A DNA stretch of 64,000 nt. Source: Pseudomonas gingeri (GTDB lineage Bacteria; Pseudomonadota; Gammaproteobacteria; Pseudomonadales; Pseudomonadaceae). Position numbers and translations under genes: made by a program. The notes beneath the pieces were generated by a model. It was not told where the DNA came from, searched no databases, and saw only the letters and a program-made list of their open reading frames with translations. Positions 25,788 through 35,047 of this stretch are shown in pieces. The DNA lies in contig NZ_JACAOS010000012.1 of the NCBI RefSeq assembly GCF_013386165.1, positions 62,001 to 126,000 of the forward strand. Direction: 5' to 3'. Positions within the stretch are counted from its first letter, which is position 1; each line of letters begins with the position of its first letter.

Positions 25788-26366
25788 TCAGATATGCGCC
25801 GCAGCCAGGCCGCCGAGTACCACGCTTACACCGGCGGCGGTGTAGGCCAGGCGTTTGAGCCATTCCTTGCGGGTCAGCAGGGTGATCGCCGCCAGCGAAA
25901 TGGCAATCTGGATCGCCGTCATTGCCTGGGCCCAGCGATGGTGCTGGTGCAGGACTTCTTCGGATTTGTCATCCCACTCGCGACTCTTGGCTTCCAGGCC
26001 CTCGGCTTTCTGCCGCACGACTTCCTTTTCCTTCTTGTAACGCTCGACCTCGGCGGTGTAATGCGCGGCGTCCAGGCCCGGGATATGGCTGGCCATTTCC
26101 GAGAGGTTCTGCCGGCTGGACTTGGCCTGGTAGTAATTCCACTGGTTGGCGGCCTCGGTCTTGAAGATCGCGGCGTTGTTCTTGTCCATCGCCGCTTCGC
26201 TTTCCGTGGAGCCCGCCTGGTAGCTGAGCATGGCGCCAATGGTCGCCATGATTGCGGTCATCACCGCGATCCGGCTGGCAAAGCCGTCACCGCGTGCATG
26301 GGCATGTTCGGTGGTGTGTTCGACGTGTTTTTCGTGAGGGCTTGGGACTTCGAAGTTTTCAGTCAT
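25788..26366 (-). CDS. DUF4337 domain membrane protein
   Basis: 192 residues. A His-rich N-terminus (EKHVEHTTEHAHARGDG) leads to membrane segments near 30-48 and at the C-terminus (AMTAIQIAISLAAITLL and LAYTAAGVSVVLGGLAAAHI), with a helical, charged middle of about 85 residues. This is the DUF4337 arrangement. Function unknown. It converges on the AAA-associated ATPase gene, so it is not in the same operon. Confidence 0.8.
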   Translation of the reverse strand: MTENFEVPSPHEKHVEHTTEHAHARGDGFASRIAVMTAIMATIGAMLSYQAGSTESEAAMDKNNAAIFKTEAANQWNYYQAKSSRQNLSEMASHIPGLDAAHYTAEVERYKKEKEVVRQKAEGLEAKSREWDDKSEEVLHQHHRWAQAMTAIQIAISLAAITLLTRKEWLKRLAYTAAGVSVVLGGLAAAHI

Positions 26367-26436
26367 CAGAGATGGATCTTTGGGTGTAAAAGGGCGGGAT
26401 CGAAGTGTAAAGCCAGTGCTGGCGGAAGGCTCTCTC

Positions 26437-28296
26437 TCATTGATGAATATTCGAATATGCCGGCGCCGGGGCAGTGCCCGTCATAGGCCGCTCCTCCTGC
26501 AGGTGGATGGTTTGCAGGGGGATATCCAGGGTGAATAGCGCGCCTTTGCCCGCGCCGTCACTGTGTACGTAGAGGCGGCCGTCCATCTCGATCGCCGCCA
26601 GGGCACAACTGTGCAGGCCAAAGCCGTGGCCGTCCTTGCGGGTGGTGAAACCATGGGTAAAGATCCGCGCGAGGTTTTCCGCGGGGATGCCTTCGCCCTC
26701 ATCCTTGACGGTGATGCGCAAGGTCTTGCCGTCGATGATGCGTACGCCCAGGGTGATGTCCCGTTCGCGGTTGGTCAGGTCGGACACCGCGTACTTGGCG
26801 TTGCTGATCAGGTTGATCAGGATCAGCAGCAGCCGGTGCTTGTCGCCGAGGAAGGTCGGGACCGGCTGGTAGTCCTTGTGCACCGTGACCTTGTGCCGGT
26901 TCAGGGCCCCTGAGTTCATGCGCAGGGCATCTTCGAACAGGTCGGTGATGTTCACCGCTTCGAGCAGCTTGGCCGCACCGGCATAGGATTGCTGGGTGGC
27001 GACGATTTCCTTGATGTGATCGACGCTTTTACTCAATTGCGCCAGTTCCTGGATGATCTCCGTCTGCTCGGTGGCGACGGCGGCGGCCAGTGAGTTGAGG
27101 TAGGCGGGCAGCAGTTTGCCTTTTTCATCATGGCTGACGAAGTCCCCGAGGTCATCCGGGTGCTCGTTCATCAACTGAACCGCCTTGGTCAGCCCCTGGG
27201 CCTTGCTGGAACGGACCTTGCGGGTCACCAGGTCGGCGGAGATGTTCACGCTGTTAAGTACGTTGCCGACGTTATGCAGGACGTTGGTTGCGATTTCCGC
27301 CATGCCCGCCGTACGCGCGGCGTCCATCAGCTCGCTCTGGGCTTCCTTGAGTTCGCGGGTACGTTCCTCGACGCGCTGTTCGAGGCGTTCGTTGGACAGT
27401 TGCAAGGCGCTGTTCATCTGGTTGATCAGCCCATAGCTACGTAGCTGGCGAATGATCAGGTAGAACACCAGCATGGCCATCAGGGCCGCACACACACTCA
27501 GATAGATCAGGTACTGGCGGTCCTGGAGCTCGGCGCGGCGCTGGATTTCATTCAACAGTTCGTTGATGCCGTCGAGGCTGGCGGCCACCGGGATAAAACC
27601 GATGCGGTCGAGCAGGTCATTGACCTGGGGTTGCTCGTGCACCACGACATTGGCCTGGTCGATCAACTTGTCGATGGTCGGGCTCAAGGTCGCCGGCAGA
27701 CTGGCCTTTTGTGTCGCCAGGTGCTGGATCTGCCGTTCGATCTTGTCGGCTTTGCCATTGGACACGTGCTGCGCATATTCCAGCGCGCTCAAGGTCAGTT
27801 TCGAGGCGCTGTAGAGCACGCTGAGGGTTTCCACCGGGTGCTCGACGCTGAAGGGTTCCAGGTCGGCCTGGATGGTCTCCTCGATGGCCGACAGGGTTTC
27901 CAGATCATCGCGCAAGGCGGTGTTGTGGGCCTGGAACTGTTCGATCAGCTTGTTCTTTTCCGCCGTGGCGTCCAGGTAGGCTTTCTTGCGCGCCTGCCAG
28001 ATGCCGGAGCTCTCCAGGGAGCTGTTCTGCGCGACCAATTGATCCCAGCGTCGGCTGGAGTCGGCGATGGGGATGGCGAGCAGGTTGTAATTGTATTCGT
28101 CGCTGATCCGGGTCTTGAGAATCTTCGCGTCGAGCCTGGCATCCAGCTGCTTGAGCTGGCGGATCAGGTCGCGGGACTCGAAGTAGGTGGAGGTTTCGCG
28201 GGAAAAGGCCTTGAGCAGCAGGAACGCCAGGAGACTGACCAGAATGGCAAACAGGGTGACCAGCGCCGCACTTCTGTATCGGCTCCATCGCATCAT
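26437..28296 (-). CDS. Sensor histidine kinase with periplasmic helical domain
   Basis: 619 residues from the ATG at 28296, with AAGGAAG 7 nt upstream. Membrane segments at about 9-31 and 262-283 flank a helical periplasmic sensor. A coiled linker (EQRVEERTRELKEAQ) precedes the non-classical H-box MAEIATNVLHNVGNVLNSV (His near 341). The ATPase domain has NLISNAKYAVSD, DEGEGIP and FTTRKDGHGFGLHS. It starts 90 bp after the secretin gene on the same strand, so it could be the tail of the secretion operon. No response regulator is next to it. Confidence 0.87.
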   Translation of the reverse strand: MMRWSRYRSAALVTLFAILVSLLAFLLLKAFSRETSTYFESRDLIRQLKQLDARLDAKILKTRISDEYNYNLLAIPIADSSRRWDQLVAQNSSLESSGIWQARKKAYLDATAEKNKLIEQFQAHNTALRDDLETLSAIEETIQADLEPFSVEHPVETLSVLYSASKLTLSALEYAQHVSNGKADKIERQIQHLATQKASLPATLSPTIDKLIDQANVVVHEQPQVNDLLDRIGFIPVAASLDGINELLNEIQRRAELQDRQYLIYLSVCAALMAMLVFYLIIRQLRSYGLINQMNSALQLSNERLEQRVEERTRELKEAQSELMDAARTAGMAEIATNVLHNVGNVLNSVNISADLVTRKVRSSKAQGLTKAVQLMNEHPDDLGDFVSHDEKGKLLPAYLNSLAAAVATEQTEIIQELAQLSKSVDHIKEIVATQQSYAGAAKLLEAVNITDLFEDALRMNSGALNRHKVTVHKDYQPVPTFLGDKHRLLLILINLISNAKYAVSDLTNRERDITLGVRIIDGKTLRITVKDEGEGIPAENLARIFTHGFTTRKDGHGFGLHSCALAAIEMDGRLYVHSDGAGKGALFTLDIPLQTIHLQEERPMTGTAPAPAYSNIHQ

Positions 28297-28385
28297 TGGG
28301 TACTTCCTTTGTCCGGTTGACGTGGCGGCTTCTGGCTCTTGCCGCAAAGTGTAGTGCCACGGCGTCCCCAGGTCCTGGAAAAGTG

Positions 28386-30650
28386 TCATTTCTTTGCATG
28401 GGCGGCGTTTGCGGAGTGGGCGTCCAGGGGTTTCATCAGTTGTAACTGCTGGCGGTACTCGTCGGTGACCTGCCGGGCCTCGCTGTTGCCGGTGATCACC
28501 CGGGGGGTGATCAGCACGATCAGTTCCGAGCGGCCGTGCTGGCGCTGGGTATTGCCGAACAACCACTGCAGGCCGGGGATCTTCCCCAGGTAAGGAACAC
28601 TGTTGTCGGTGACGCTTTCGTTCTGCTTGATCAGGCCGCCGAGGAGGATGGTCTGCCCGCTTTGCACCGCCACCTGGGTCGAGACGGCGCGGGTCGAGAT
28701 GGTCGGATTGCCGTTGGCATCGACGGTGGTACTGGCATCGCTGACCTGTTGCTGGATATCCATGTACACCAGGCCGCCCGGATTGATCCGTGGGATGACA
28801 TCGAGAATCACCCCGGTCTGGATGTATTGCACTGAGCTGGTGCTGACGGTGGTGGTGTTGGTGTTGATGGTGGTCTGATTGATCGGAATATTGTCGCCGA
28901 CCTGGATCTGCGCCTGTTCATTGTTCATCACCACCAGCGAGGGCGCCGACAACACCCGGGTGTTGCCGTTGGTTTCCAGGGCGTGCAGGGCCACCTGCAG
29001 GTTGTTGCTGACAAACGAGTAGAACAACGCATCCGTGGCCCCGAGGCTCGCGCCCCCCTGGCCCAGGGCGCCCTGGCTACCGGAGGCGTTGGCGATGCCG
29101 GCGGTCGTCGAGTTGCCGGCCAGGCGCCCGAGGTACCACTGCACGCCGAGGTTCAGCGAGCCACTCAGGCCGACTTCGAGAATCCGCGTTTCGATCTGCA
29201 CCTGCAGGGGCGGGTTGTCGAGTCGCTGGATCGCCGACTGGATCTCGGCCCATTGGCTCGGGCGGCTGCGCACCAGCAGTTGGTTGCTGCTTTTCTGCGC
29301 GGTGATGCGCACCGAATTGGTCGGGTTGTTGGCATTGACCGGGGCGCGCGCGGTATTCGCTGGAGCGGGCGGGCCGAGCTGCAAGTCGTCGGTTCGCTCC
29401 GGCGAGGTGCTCGCCGTGCTGCTAACCGGCGGTGGCAGGCCGCCGGTGCCGGTGGTGCCGGACAACCCCGGGTTGCTGCCGGTGGCGCTGCCCAGACCAC
29501 TACCGAAACCGTTGCTGGTCAGGGTCACCGTCCGCAGTCCCGGCGCGACCTGGGCGGCGCCTTCTTCGGTGACCGCTTCATCGCTGTAGATCTGGCGCAG
29601 GTAGCGGGCCAGGTCCGTGGCCTTCATGTTACGCACGTCATACACATACATCTGCGGTTCGTCGCCGCCGCCCTGGTCGATGGTGTCGATCCAGCGACGG
29701 ACGTCGTTCAGGTATTCCGGCTGTGGCGAAATGGCGACAATCGCATTGGTCCGCTCGATGGGCAGGAAACGCAGCATGCCGGCCAGCGGGGTACCACTCT
29801 GGGCGCCGAACAGACGCTCAAGCTCGGGCATCAATTGGCTGACATTGGCGCGTTTGAGGCCGAACACACCGATGGACATGCCCTTGAGCCAGTTGACGTC
29901 GAAGGTGTTGATGGTCTGCTGGTAGTTGTTCAGTTCGTCCGGCGTGCCGGCCATCACCAAGGCATTGCGCGAGGTGTCGACGTCGAGAAAGGCACTCTCC
30001 CGGGCAAACGGCTTGAGCAGCTTCTGCATTTCCAGCGGCGAGATGTACTCCAGCACGAAAAAGCGCGCGGTCAGGCCGCTGCCCGGTTCCGGGATCGACT
30101 GGCGGGGCGTGAGCTGGCCGGCGACCGCCTGGTTGGCCGGGAGGATCAGGTAGCGTTCGCCCTGGCGGATGATCGCGTTGTTGGTCCAGGACAAGAGGGT
30201 TTCAAGAATGGAAAACGCCTGGGCCTTGTCCACCGGCTTTGAAGTCGAGAAGGTCACCTCGCCGGTCACGCCCTGGCCGATGCTGTAGTTCTCCTTGAGC
30301 ACATCGCCGAGGATGGTGTTGACCACCGCCTGGATCGGCACGCCGGCAAAATTGAAGGTTGTGCCGCCGTCGCCCTGGGGCGCCGTCGGCGGCTTGAGCG
30401 GGGTGCTGCCGCGCGCCACCAGGCTCTGGCTGCCGCGGATGATCTGTGCTCCCGGGGGCGGTGCCGCCAGGGGCGCGGCCACGACATTGGCCCGGGACAG
30501 CGTCGCCGCCAGGGGCGGGCGATCAGGCCCGGTGCCGGCCAGGCCGTCGCGCAGCAGTTGGTCGTCATGCACCTCATCGGTCACGGGCGCGATGCAGCCG
30601 GCGAGCAGCATGAAGCTGAGAAGGCAAGGGTAGGCGGCGCGTTTGCTCAC
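28386..30650 (-). CDS. gspD: Type II secretion secretin GspD, lipoprotein type
   Basis: 754 residues from GTG at 30650 (AAGGA 10 nt upstream). The N-terminus MSKRAAYPCLLSFMLLAGC ends in a lipobox, so the secretin itself is lipidated, as known for HxcQ of P. aeruginosa, which needs no pilotin. N0-N3 ring domains cover about 95-480, with Gly/Thr/Pro-rich inserts. The C-terminal secretin beta-domain ends VPYLGKIPGLQWLFG...ELIVLITPRVI. It forms the outer-membrane channel of the machine and is the last secretion gene of the operon. Confidence 0.93.
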   Translation of the reverse strand: MSKRAAYPCLLSFMLLAGCIAPVTDEVHDDQLLRDGLAGTGPDRPPLAATLSRANVVAAPLAAPPPGAQIIRGSQSLVARGSTPLKPPTAPQGDGGTTFNFAGVPIQAVVNTILGDVLKENYSIGQGVTGEVTFSTSKPVDKAQAFSILETLLSWTNNAIIRQGERYLILPANQAVAGQLTPRQSIPEPGSGLTARFFVLEYISPLEMQKLLKPFARESAFLDVDTSRNALVMAGTPDELNNYQQTINTFDVNWLKGMSIGVFGLKRANVSQLMPELERLFGAQSGTPLAGMLRFLPIERTNAIVAISPQPEYLNDVRRWIDTIDQGGGDEPQMYVYDVRNMKATDLARYLRQIYSDEAVTEEGAAQVAPGLRTVTLTSNGFGSGLGSATGSNPGLSGTTGTGGLPPPVSSTASTSPERTDDLQLGPPAPANTARAPVNANNPTNSVRITAQKSSNQLLVRSRPSQWAEIQSAIQRLDNPPLQVQIETRILEVGLSGSLNLGVQWYLGRLAGNSTTAGIANASGSQGALGQGGASLGATDALFYSFVSNNLQVALHALETNGNTRVLSAPSLVVMNNEQAQIQVGDNIPINQTTINTNTTTVSTSSVQYIQTGVILDVIPRINPGGLVYMDIQQQVSDASTTVDANGNPTISTRAVSTQVAVQSGQTILLGGLIKQNESVTDNSVPYLGKIPGLQWLFGNTQRQHGRSELIVLITPRVITGNSEARQVTDEYRQQLQLMKPLDAHSANAAHAKK

Positions 30651-30708
30651 ATTGATTCATCCTTGTACGGCCCTTACGGCACCTGCGGTGCGGGGTACCG
30701 AAGTGGTC

Positions 30709-31200
30709 TTAATGCACGGCGCTGGCCGGCAATTTCAAAACGGGAAGGCTCAGTTCCTGCTGGCTGGACTTGAAACTCAGGGACACGGTTTGCGTGGTGA
30801 TCCGTTCGATGCGCCAGCCATTGGGCAAGGTGTCGCCTTGCGCGACGCTCAGGCTCTTGCCCTCCTTGGTCTTGAACAGCGCCTTGCGCAAGGTCTGGGA
30901 GACGGCGATGCCATTCAGCGAAAAACCGGCGAGCGATTGCGTGTCGTGTTCGTTCCAGGCCACCGGGTCGGGTTTGCGGTCGCGATTGAACAGCGAGTGC
31001 CCCCAGATCTCGGCATAGGACTCCAGCGTCGGCGTTTCCAGGACCGTGGCCGGTGCGCTCGGCGAGGCCGGCAGGGGATGAGCCAACTCGGGGTACCACT
31101 CGATGCCCGCGCCCAGGCCCTCGAACAAGGCGAGGCACAGGGCTGCCAGCGACACCACGAGGACGCTCAGCCAAAACGTCGGTCGGCCCGGGGTTTTCAT
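30709..31200 (-). CDS. GspC-like inner-membrane linker of type II secretion
   Basis: 163 residues. One N-terminal membrane helix (FWLSVLVVSLAALCLALFEGL), a Pro/Ala-rich linker and a homology-region domain (SYAEIWGHSLFNRDRKPD, LNGIAVSQTLRKALFK, GDTLPNGWRIERI). This is the part of GspC/HxcP that touches the secretin N0 domain. No PDZ or coiled-coil domain follows, so it is a short form. It could be labelled GspN by position. It overlaps gspM by four bases and precedes gspD by 58 bp. Confidence 0.75.
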   Translation of the reverse strand: MKTPGRPTFWLSVLVVSLAALCLALFEGLGAGIEWYPELAHPLPASPSAPATVLETPTLESYAEIWGHSLFNRDRKPDPVAWNEHDTQSLAGFSLNGIAVSQTLRKALFKTKEGKSLSVAQGDTLPNGWRIERITTQTVSLSFKSSQQELSLPVLKLPASAVH

Positions 31201-31820
31201 GGGGTTGGCTTCCCTTTCCTGAGCGGAGGATTTTTATCCGGCGGGTTGTTCAGGTAGGCGCCGATTTGCAGTTGCACCGCCAGGCGGTGATTGGCGTCGG
31301 GGGCCGGCGTGGGGTTGCGGCGAATACTCAGGGTGTCGACAAACAGCGCCACCGGCTGGTTTTCCAGTTCATAGAGCAGGCCCGCCAGGGGTTCGATGGC
31401 ACAGTCGAGGTTGAGGCTGACCTTGACCTGGCGGTATGGCGCGCTGTCGAGGACCGGGATTGGCATGCGATTGGTCAGGCTGCAGTCTCCGCCCTCGGGC
31501 GCCAGGGCCTGGAGTTTTGCCGTCACCAATTGCATCAGCTGTGCGGTGGCCGCGCCGGTATCGGTGTCCGGCAGCAGGCTGTCGTTGCTGCTCGGCACGT
31601 TGCGGGCTTGTGCCAGCTGCGCTTCGAGGAGTGGGCGCTGGCGTTCCAGCGCCTGGTAGCGTTGGCGCTGGGCGCGTAGGGTGTCCATGTCCTCGCTGAT
31701 CGACTGCAAGGGTGCGGTGAACCACCAATGAATGGCGATGAAGTAGGCCGCGATCAGCCCCAGCGCGGCCAGTAGCAAGGCCGCCCCGCGTTGGTCACGG
31801 TGTGTCAGGCGCAAGGGCAT
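31197..31820 (-). CDS. gspM: Type II secretion protein GspM-like
   Basis: 207 residues. One N-terminal helix (GAALLLAALGLIAAYFIAIHWWF), a coiled-coil (LRAQRQRYQALERQRPLLEAQLAQ) and a ferredoxin-like periplasmic domain (YRQVKVSLNLDCAIEPLAGLLYELENQPV), as in the GspMb/PilO-like group. It lies 4 bp after gspL and overlaps the GspC-like gene, consistent with an L-M platform pair. Confidence 0.82.
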   Translation of the reverse strand: MPLRLTHRDQRGAALLLAALGLIAAYFIAIHWWFTAPLQSISEDMDTLRAQRQRYQALERQRPLLEAQLAQARNVPSSNDSLLPDTDTGAATAQLMQLVTAKLQALAPEGGDCSLTNRMPIPVLDSAPYRQVKVSLNLDCAIEPLAGLLYELENQPVALFVDTLSIRRNPTPAPDANHRLAVQLQIGAYLNNPPDKNPPLRKGKPTP

Positions 31821-31824
31821 GGCG

Positions 31825-32892
31825 CTACTCCCGGGTATCCAGGTGGGCGGTCAGGTTGAGTCGATCCTGGCCTGTACTCGCGTCAGCCTGGATCACACCC
31901 TGGAACTGCAGGTTGCGCAGGTGCGTGCAGGCCTTCATCTTGCCGATCAGGTCACCGGCCTGGCTGCTTTGCGCGCTGAGGGTCAGGGTGCCCTGGGCAT
32001 CGATATCCAACTGTTCCAGCCAGGTGTCGACGGGAATGCAGGCGGTCAGTTCCTGCAGCAGCGCGGTCCTGGACAGCGCCTGGGTCTTTTGCGTTTGTAC
32101 GTAGCGCCCGGTGTCGAGGCGCTCGTTGAGCTGTTGGCGCAGTCCCTGAATCTGTTGGCTGTCGTTGCGCAGCGCAGCGACCTCGGCGTTCATGGCGTCC
32201 AGGGCCAATTGGCGGTTATGCACCCACATCAGCATGGCGGCCACCAGCAGCCCGGCGCCGAGCCAGGCCAACCTGAGCCGTAGTCGCCGGGTCGGATGCC
32301 ACTCCTGGGGACGGCGCTGGGCGGGCAGCAGGTTGACGTGCAAGCGCGTGCCATTGCGATCCAGCGTGTCGATGGCATCGATCCGCAGGCCGTTGCGCGC
32401 CGCTTCATCGAGGATCGCATCGATCCGTTCGCGCAGGGCAACCACCAGGGTCAGCTCGAACACCGGCCGGGTGCGATCTTCTTGCGGGACGCGCAGCGTA
32501 TCGAAATAGACCTGGGCTGCCTTGAACGGTGTGTACTTGTCCATCTCGAAGGCCAGCGCCGCATGGGCCTGGGCGGAAGCGGCCAGGGGCAGTTGCACGC
32601 GGCTGAGCAGGACCTGTTCACAGGGCATCAGCAGGACCTGGCGCCGGGTCGGGGCCGACGCGCTTGGGGCGACGTCCCCGCAAGCGTGATGCAAGGCCCC
32701 TTCGTGCCAGTGCAGCAGGTGTTCCTGGTTCGACGATTCCAGGTGCTCGCGCCAGCGTCGGGGCAGGCAGGCAATCAGTTCCCGGAGCCACCAACGCAGG
32801 AACACCGGCAGTCGGGAAGCTTGCCAGTGCTGCGCCAGCCGTGTGGTCGTGGTTTGCAGTGGGCCACGCCATGGCCTTTCGAGGGTCTTCAT
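31825..32892 (-). CDS. gspL: Type II secretion protein GspL-like (PilM/PilN-type fusion)
   Basis: 355 residues from the ATG at 32892, which overlaps the gspK stop (ATGA). The N-terminal cytoplasmic part is a short actin-like domain (LAFEMDKYTPFKAAQVYFD). A membrane helix near 230 (LRLAWLGAGLLVAAMLMWVH) and a PilN-like periplasmic coiled-coil plus ferredoxin-like domain follow (QELTACIPVDTWLEQLDID). It links the GspE motor to the inner-membrane platform. Confidence 0.83.
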   Translation of the reverse strand: MKTLERPWRGPLQTTTTRLAQHWQASRLPVFLRWWLRELIACLPRRWREHLESSNQEHLLHWHEGALHHACGDVAPSASAPTRRQVLLMPCEQVLLSRVQLPLAASAQAHAALAFEMDKYTPFKAAQVYFDTLRVPQEDRTRPVFELTLVVALRERIDAILDEAARNGLRIDAIDTLDRNGTRLHVNLLPAQRRPQEWHPTRRLRLRLAWLGAGLLVAAMLMWVHNRQLALDAMNAEVAALRNDSQQIQGLRQQLNERLDTGRYVQTQKTQALSRTALLQELTACIPVDTWLEQLDIDAQGTLTLSAQSSQAGDLIGKMKACTHLRNLQFQGVIQADASTGQDRLNLTAHLDTRE

Positions 32893-33599
32893 TCCTGCCA
32901 CCGCAGTACGCGATAGAGTTGCGTGCCCTCGGCTTGTGGGTTGAGGAGAAAGGTCACGTTCAGGTTCGCGGCAAAAGGCGCCACCAGCACTGCCTGTATC
33001 TGTGCGCTGTAGATCTGGCCGGGCGAGCTTTCGAGCAGCGGCGCCGGCAGCTTGAGCGCGGCCCGCAGGAGGGCGGTGGCGTAAGTCGGGTCCGGTTGGG
33101 GCAGGCCGGTCCACAGCGTCAGGTTCGGCGCCAGTTGCCCATAGAGCGCGGAGTCCATGGCGGCGAACACCTGAAGTTGCTCGATGGCCGACAGCGGATC
33201 GTTGCGGGTGCGGCGAGCCAGCAGCTCCTGGGTCAGTTTGCGGCCTTGGGCGGGGCTGGCACCCAGATAACCCAGCACCTGGTTGAACGCTTCGGGGCTG
33301 ACTTGATTGAGGTCGAGCTTGCCGCGTTCGCTGCGCAGTTCGACGGTCAGTTGCGCGTCTTCGAGGTTCAGGTGATAGGCACGTCCATCGGCGATCATCC
33401 CCGGCACCTTGGCCGCCAGGCTCTGTACCACCAGCGCCAGGCCGGACTCGGCGGCGAGCAGGGCACGGGCGTGTTGCAGGGCATAGGCACTCTGGCGGTT
33501 TTCCAGGCGTACCGTGCCGACCACCACGGCCATCATCAGGCTCAACAGTGCCAGGGCCCAGAGCGCCAGGACCAGAGCGGCCCCCCGTTGGCTGTTCAT
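32889..33599 (-). CDS. gspK: Minor pseudopilin GspK
   Basis: 236 residues. Prepilin-type start MNSQRGAALVLALWALALLSLMM; it lacks the Glu at +5 of the mature protein, as GspK proteins usually do. A large globular part holds the SAM-like helical insert (LDLNQVSPEAFNQVLGYLG, RNDPLSAIEQLQVF). It caps the pseudopilus tip in known systems. It overlaps gspJ by four bases and gspL by four. Confidence 0.88.
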   Translation of the reverse strand: MNSQRGAALVLALWALALLSLMMAVVVGTVRLENRQSAYALQHARALLAAESGLALVVQSLAAKVPGMIADGRAYHLNLEDAQLTVELRSERGKLDLNQVSPEAFNQVLGYLGASPAQGRKLTQELLARRTRNDPLSAIEQLQVFAAMDSALYGQLAPNLTLWTGLPQPDPTYATALLRAALKLPAPLLESSPGQIYSAQIQAVLVAPFAANLNVTFLLNPQAEGTQLYRVLRWQE

Positions 33600-34225
33600 C
33601 GCGAGACCTGGGCTTCATCGAGGCCCAGGTTCATGCGCAGGGCGACCACCAGCGGCGGCCAGGGGATGGGGCCGTCGGCCTGCAAGTCGATACGTATCGC
33701 CAGCGGTAAACGCTCCGGCCAGGGCCAGCGGGGCAGCCAGCCGGTGGGCTGCGAGTGTGGGTCCAGGCCGCGGTAACTCAAGCGCCAACTGTCCAGGTTG
33801 GGCAGCAGGACCTGCGGTTCGCCCCAGGCATGCAGGCCCTGGGCGTCGAACTGGAAGAACGCCACCTGCAGGTCTTTTGAACCGTGGCGATTGTCCACCA
33901 GGGTGAACGCGTGCAGTTGCAGGCCGCCGGACAATCGCGCGGGCAGCGGGGCGACGAAGCGCATCTGTTGTGCTTCGCCGTCGAACACCTCGGCGAGGTT
34001 CTGCGCGTCCCGTAGAAACACCGCCGGATAGGCCTGTTGCACGGCACTTCTGAGGAAGTCCTGGGCCGAACGGACCTCGTTCAGACGATTGGAATAACGC
34101 TCGCCCAGGTCCTGGGTGCGGTTGCCGGCGGTCAGGGCCGAGGCGATCAGCACCATCAACAACCCGAGCAGGCTCAGGGCAATCAGCACTTCCAGCAAGG
34201 TGAAACCCCGTGGCCGCGACTTCAT
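33596..34225 (-). CDS. gspJ: Minor pseudopilin GspJ
   Basis: 209 residues from the ATG at 34225. Prepilin leader with cleavage motif RG-FTLLEVLIALSLLGLLMV and the GspJ-like body (LRSAVQQAYPAVFLRD, WRLSYRGLD). It forms the tip complex with I and K. Its start overlaps the gspI stop by ATGA and its end overlaps gspK. Confidence 0.88.
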   Translation of the reverse strand: MKSRPRGFTLLEVLIALSLLGLLMVLIASALTAGNRTQDLGERYSNRLNEVRSAQDFLRSAVQQAYPAVFLRDAQNLAEVFDGEAQQMRFVAPLPARLSGGLQLHAFTLVDNRHGSKDLQVAFFQFDAQGLHAWGEPQVLLPNLDSWRLSYRGLDPHSQPTGWLPRWPWPERLPLAIRIDLQADGPIPWPPLVVALRMNLGLDEAQVSR

Positions 34226-34593
34226 GGCGTGGTTCCTGGCTTGGGCCCCTGGGCGCGCCAGGTGACGAAGCGTTCCTGGCGATGGCCCTGTTCCAGCACC
34301 AGTTCCAGTCGGTAGAGGTCCACCGGCGGGATACCGGGCTGCGCGGTGGCGGTCAGTTGCCATTGCACCTGCGCCAGGTTGCCCTGCCAGTGCCCTGGCT
34401 TGAGCAGTTTGCGGCTCTGGTCGTCGAACAGGGTCTTGGCCAGCAGCGCCATGCGTGTGCTCTGTTCGTCGTGCAGCAAGGCCTGGGTCGTGGCGCCCAT
34501 GGCATTGAGGTAGACGGCGAAGCCGATACTCAGCAGCACCACCGCCGCGAGCATTTCCAGGAGGGTGAAACCGCCTTGGTTCGGTGTTTTCAT
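34222..34593 (-). CDS. gspI: Minor pseudopilin GspI
   Basis: 123 residues from the ATG at 34593 (MKTPNQGGFTLLEMLAAVVLL). The upstream in-frame ATG at 34653 lies inside gspH and is rejected. Prepilin cleavage G-FTLLE, then the short GspI body with TRMALLAKTLFDDQ. Four-base overlaps on both sides. Confidence 0.88.
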   Translation of the reverse strand: MKTPNQGGFTLLEMLAAVVLLSIGFAVYLNAMGATTQALLHDEQSTRMALLAKTLFDDQSRKLLKPGHWQGNLAQVQWQLTATAQPGIPPVDLYRLELVLEQGHRQERFVTWRAQGPKPGTTP

Positions 34594-35045
34594 GGGCTGA
34601 CACCGTCCTGCCCGCTGACCTTGCCGGTCAGCCAGGCGACATCCACCCGCCAATGGCTCGGGCCGCGTTCCAGATAGACATTGCCGCCACTGGAGCCGCC
34701 GTCGGGATAGAACTCGATCACGCCATCGCGGGATGACGACAGCTCGGCGGCGGTGGTCAGGCGCAGGTGCATCCCGGCGGGCAGTAAATGTTCGGCCTGG
34801 CCCTCGGCCCGATAGCTGTTGCGCATCAGGTCGAAGTGCAGGGCGGCCGGTTGGCCGTTCAGTACCGCCTGACTGCGCACGTTGCGCAGTGCCAGGCTCA
34901 GCTCGCGCTTGGCCTGGCGGTCACGGGCGTTGTCGAGGCCCGCGGCGACACTGTGGGCCAGCAGGCTGGCACCGATGGCGATGATCAGGATCACCACCAG
35001 CATTTCCAGCAGGGTGAAGGCCCGGGTACCGCGCGGCTTGGCCAT
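34590..35045 (-). CDS. gspH: Minor pseudopilin GspH
   Basis: 151 residues with prepilin motif A-FTLLEMLVVILIIAIGASLL. The body has the H-type layout (LALRNVRSQAVLNGQPAALHFD, GVIEFYPDGGSSGGNVYLE). It lies 2 bp after gspG and overlaps gspI by ATGA. The residue before the cleavage site is Ala (TRA-FTLLE) rather than the usual Gly, a variant that prepilin peptidases can accept. Confidence 0.87.
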   Translation of the reverse strand: MAKPRGTRAFTLLEMLVVILIIAIGASLLAHSVAAGLDNARDRQAKRELSLALRNVRSQAVLNGQPAALHFDLMRNSYRAEGQAEHLLPAGMHLRLTTAAELSSSRDGVIEFYPDGGSSGGNVYLERGPSHWRVDVAWLTGKVSGQDGVSP

Positions 35046-35047
35046 GG

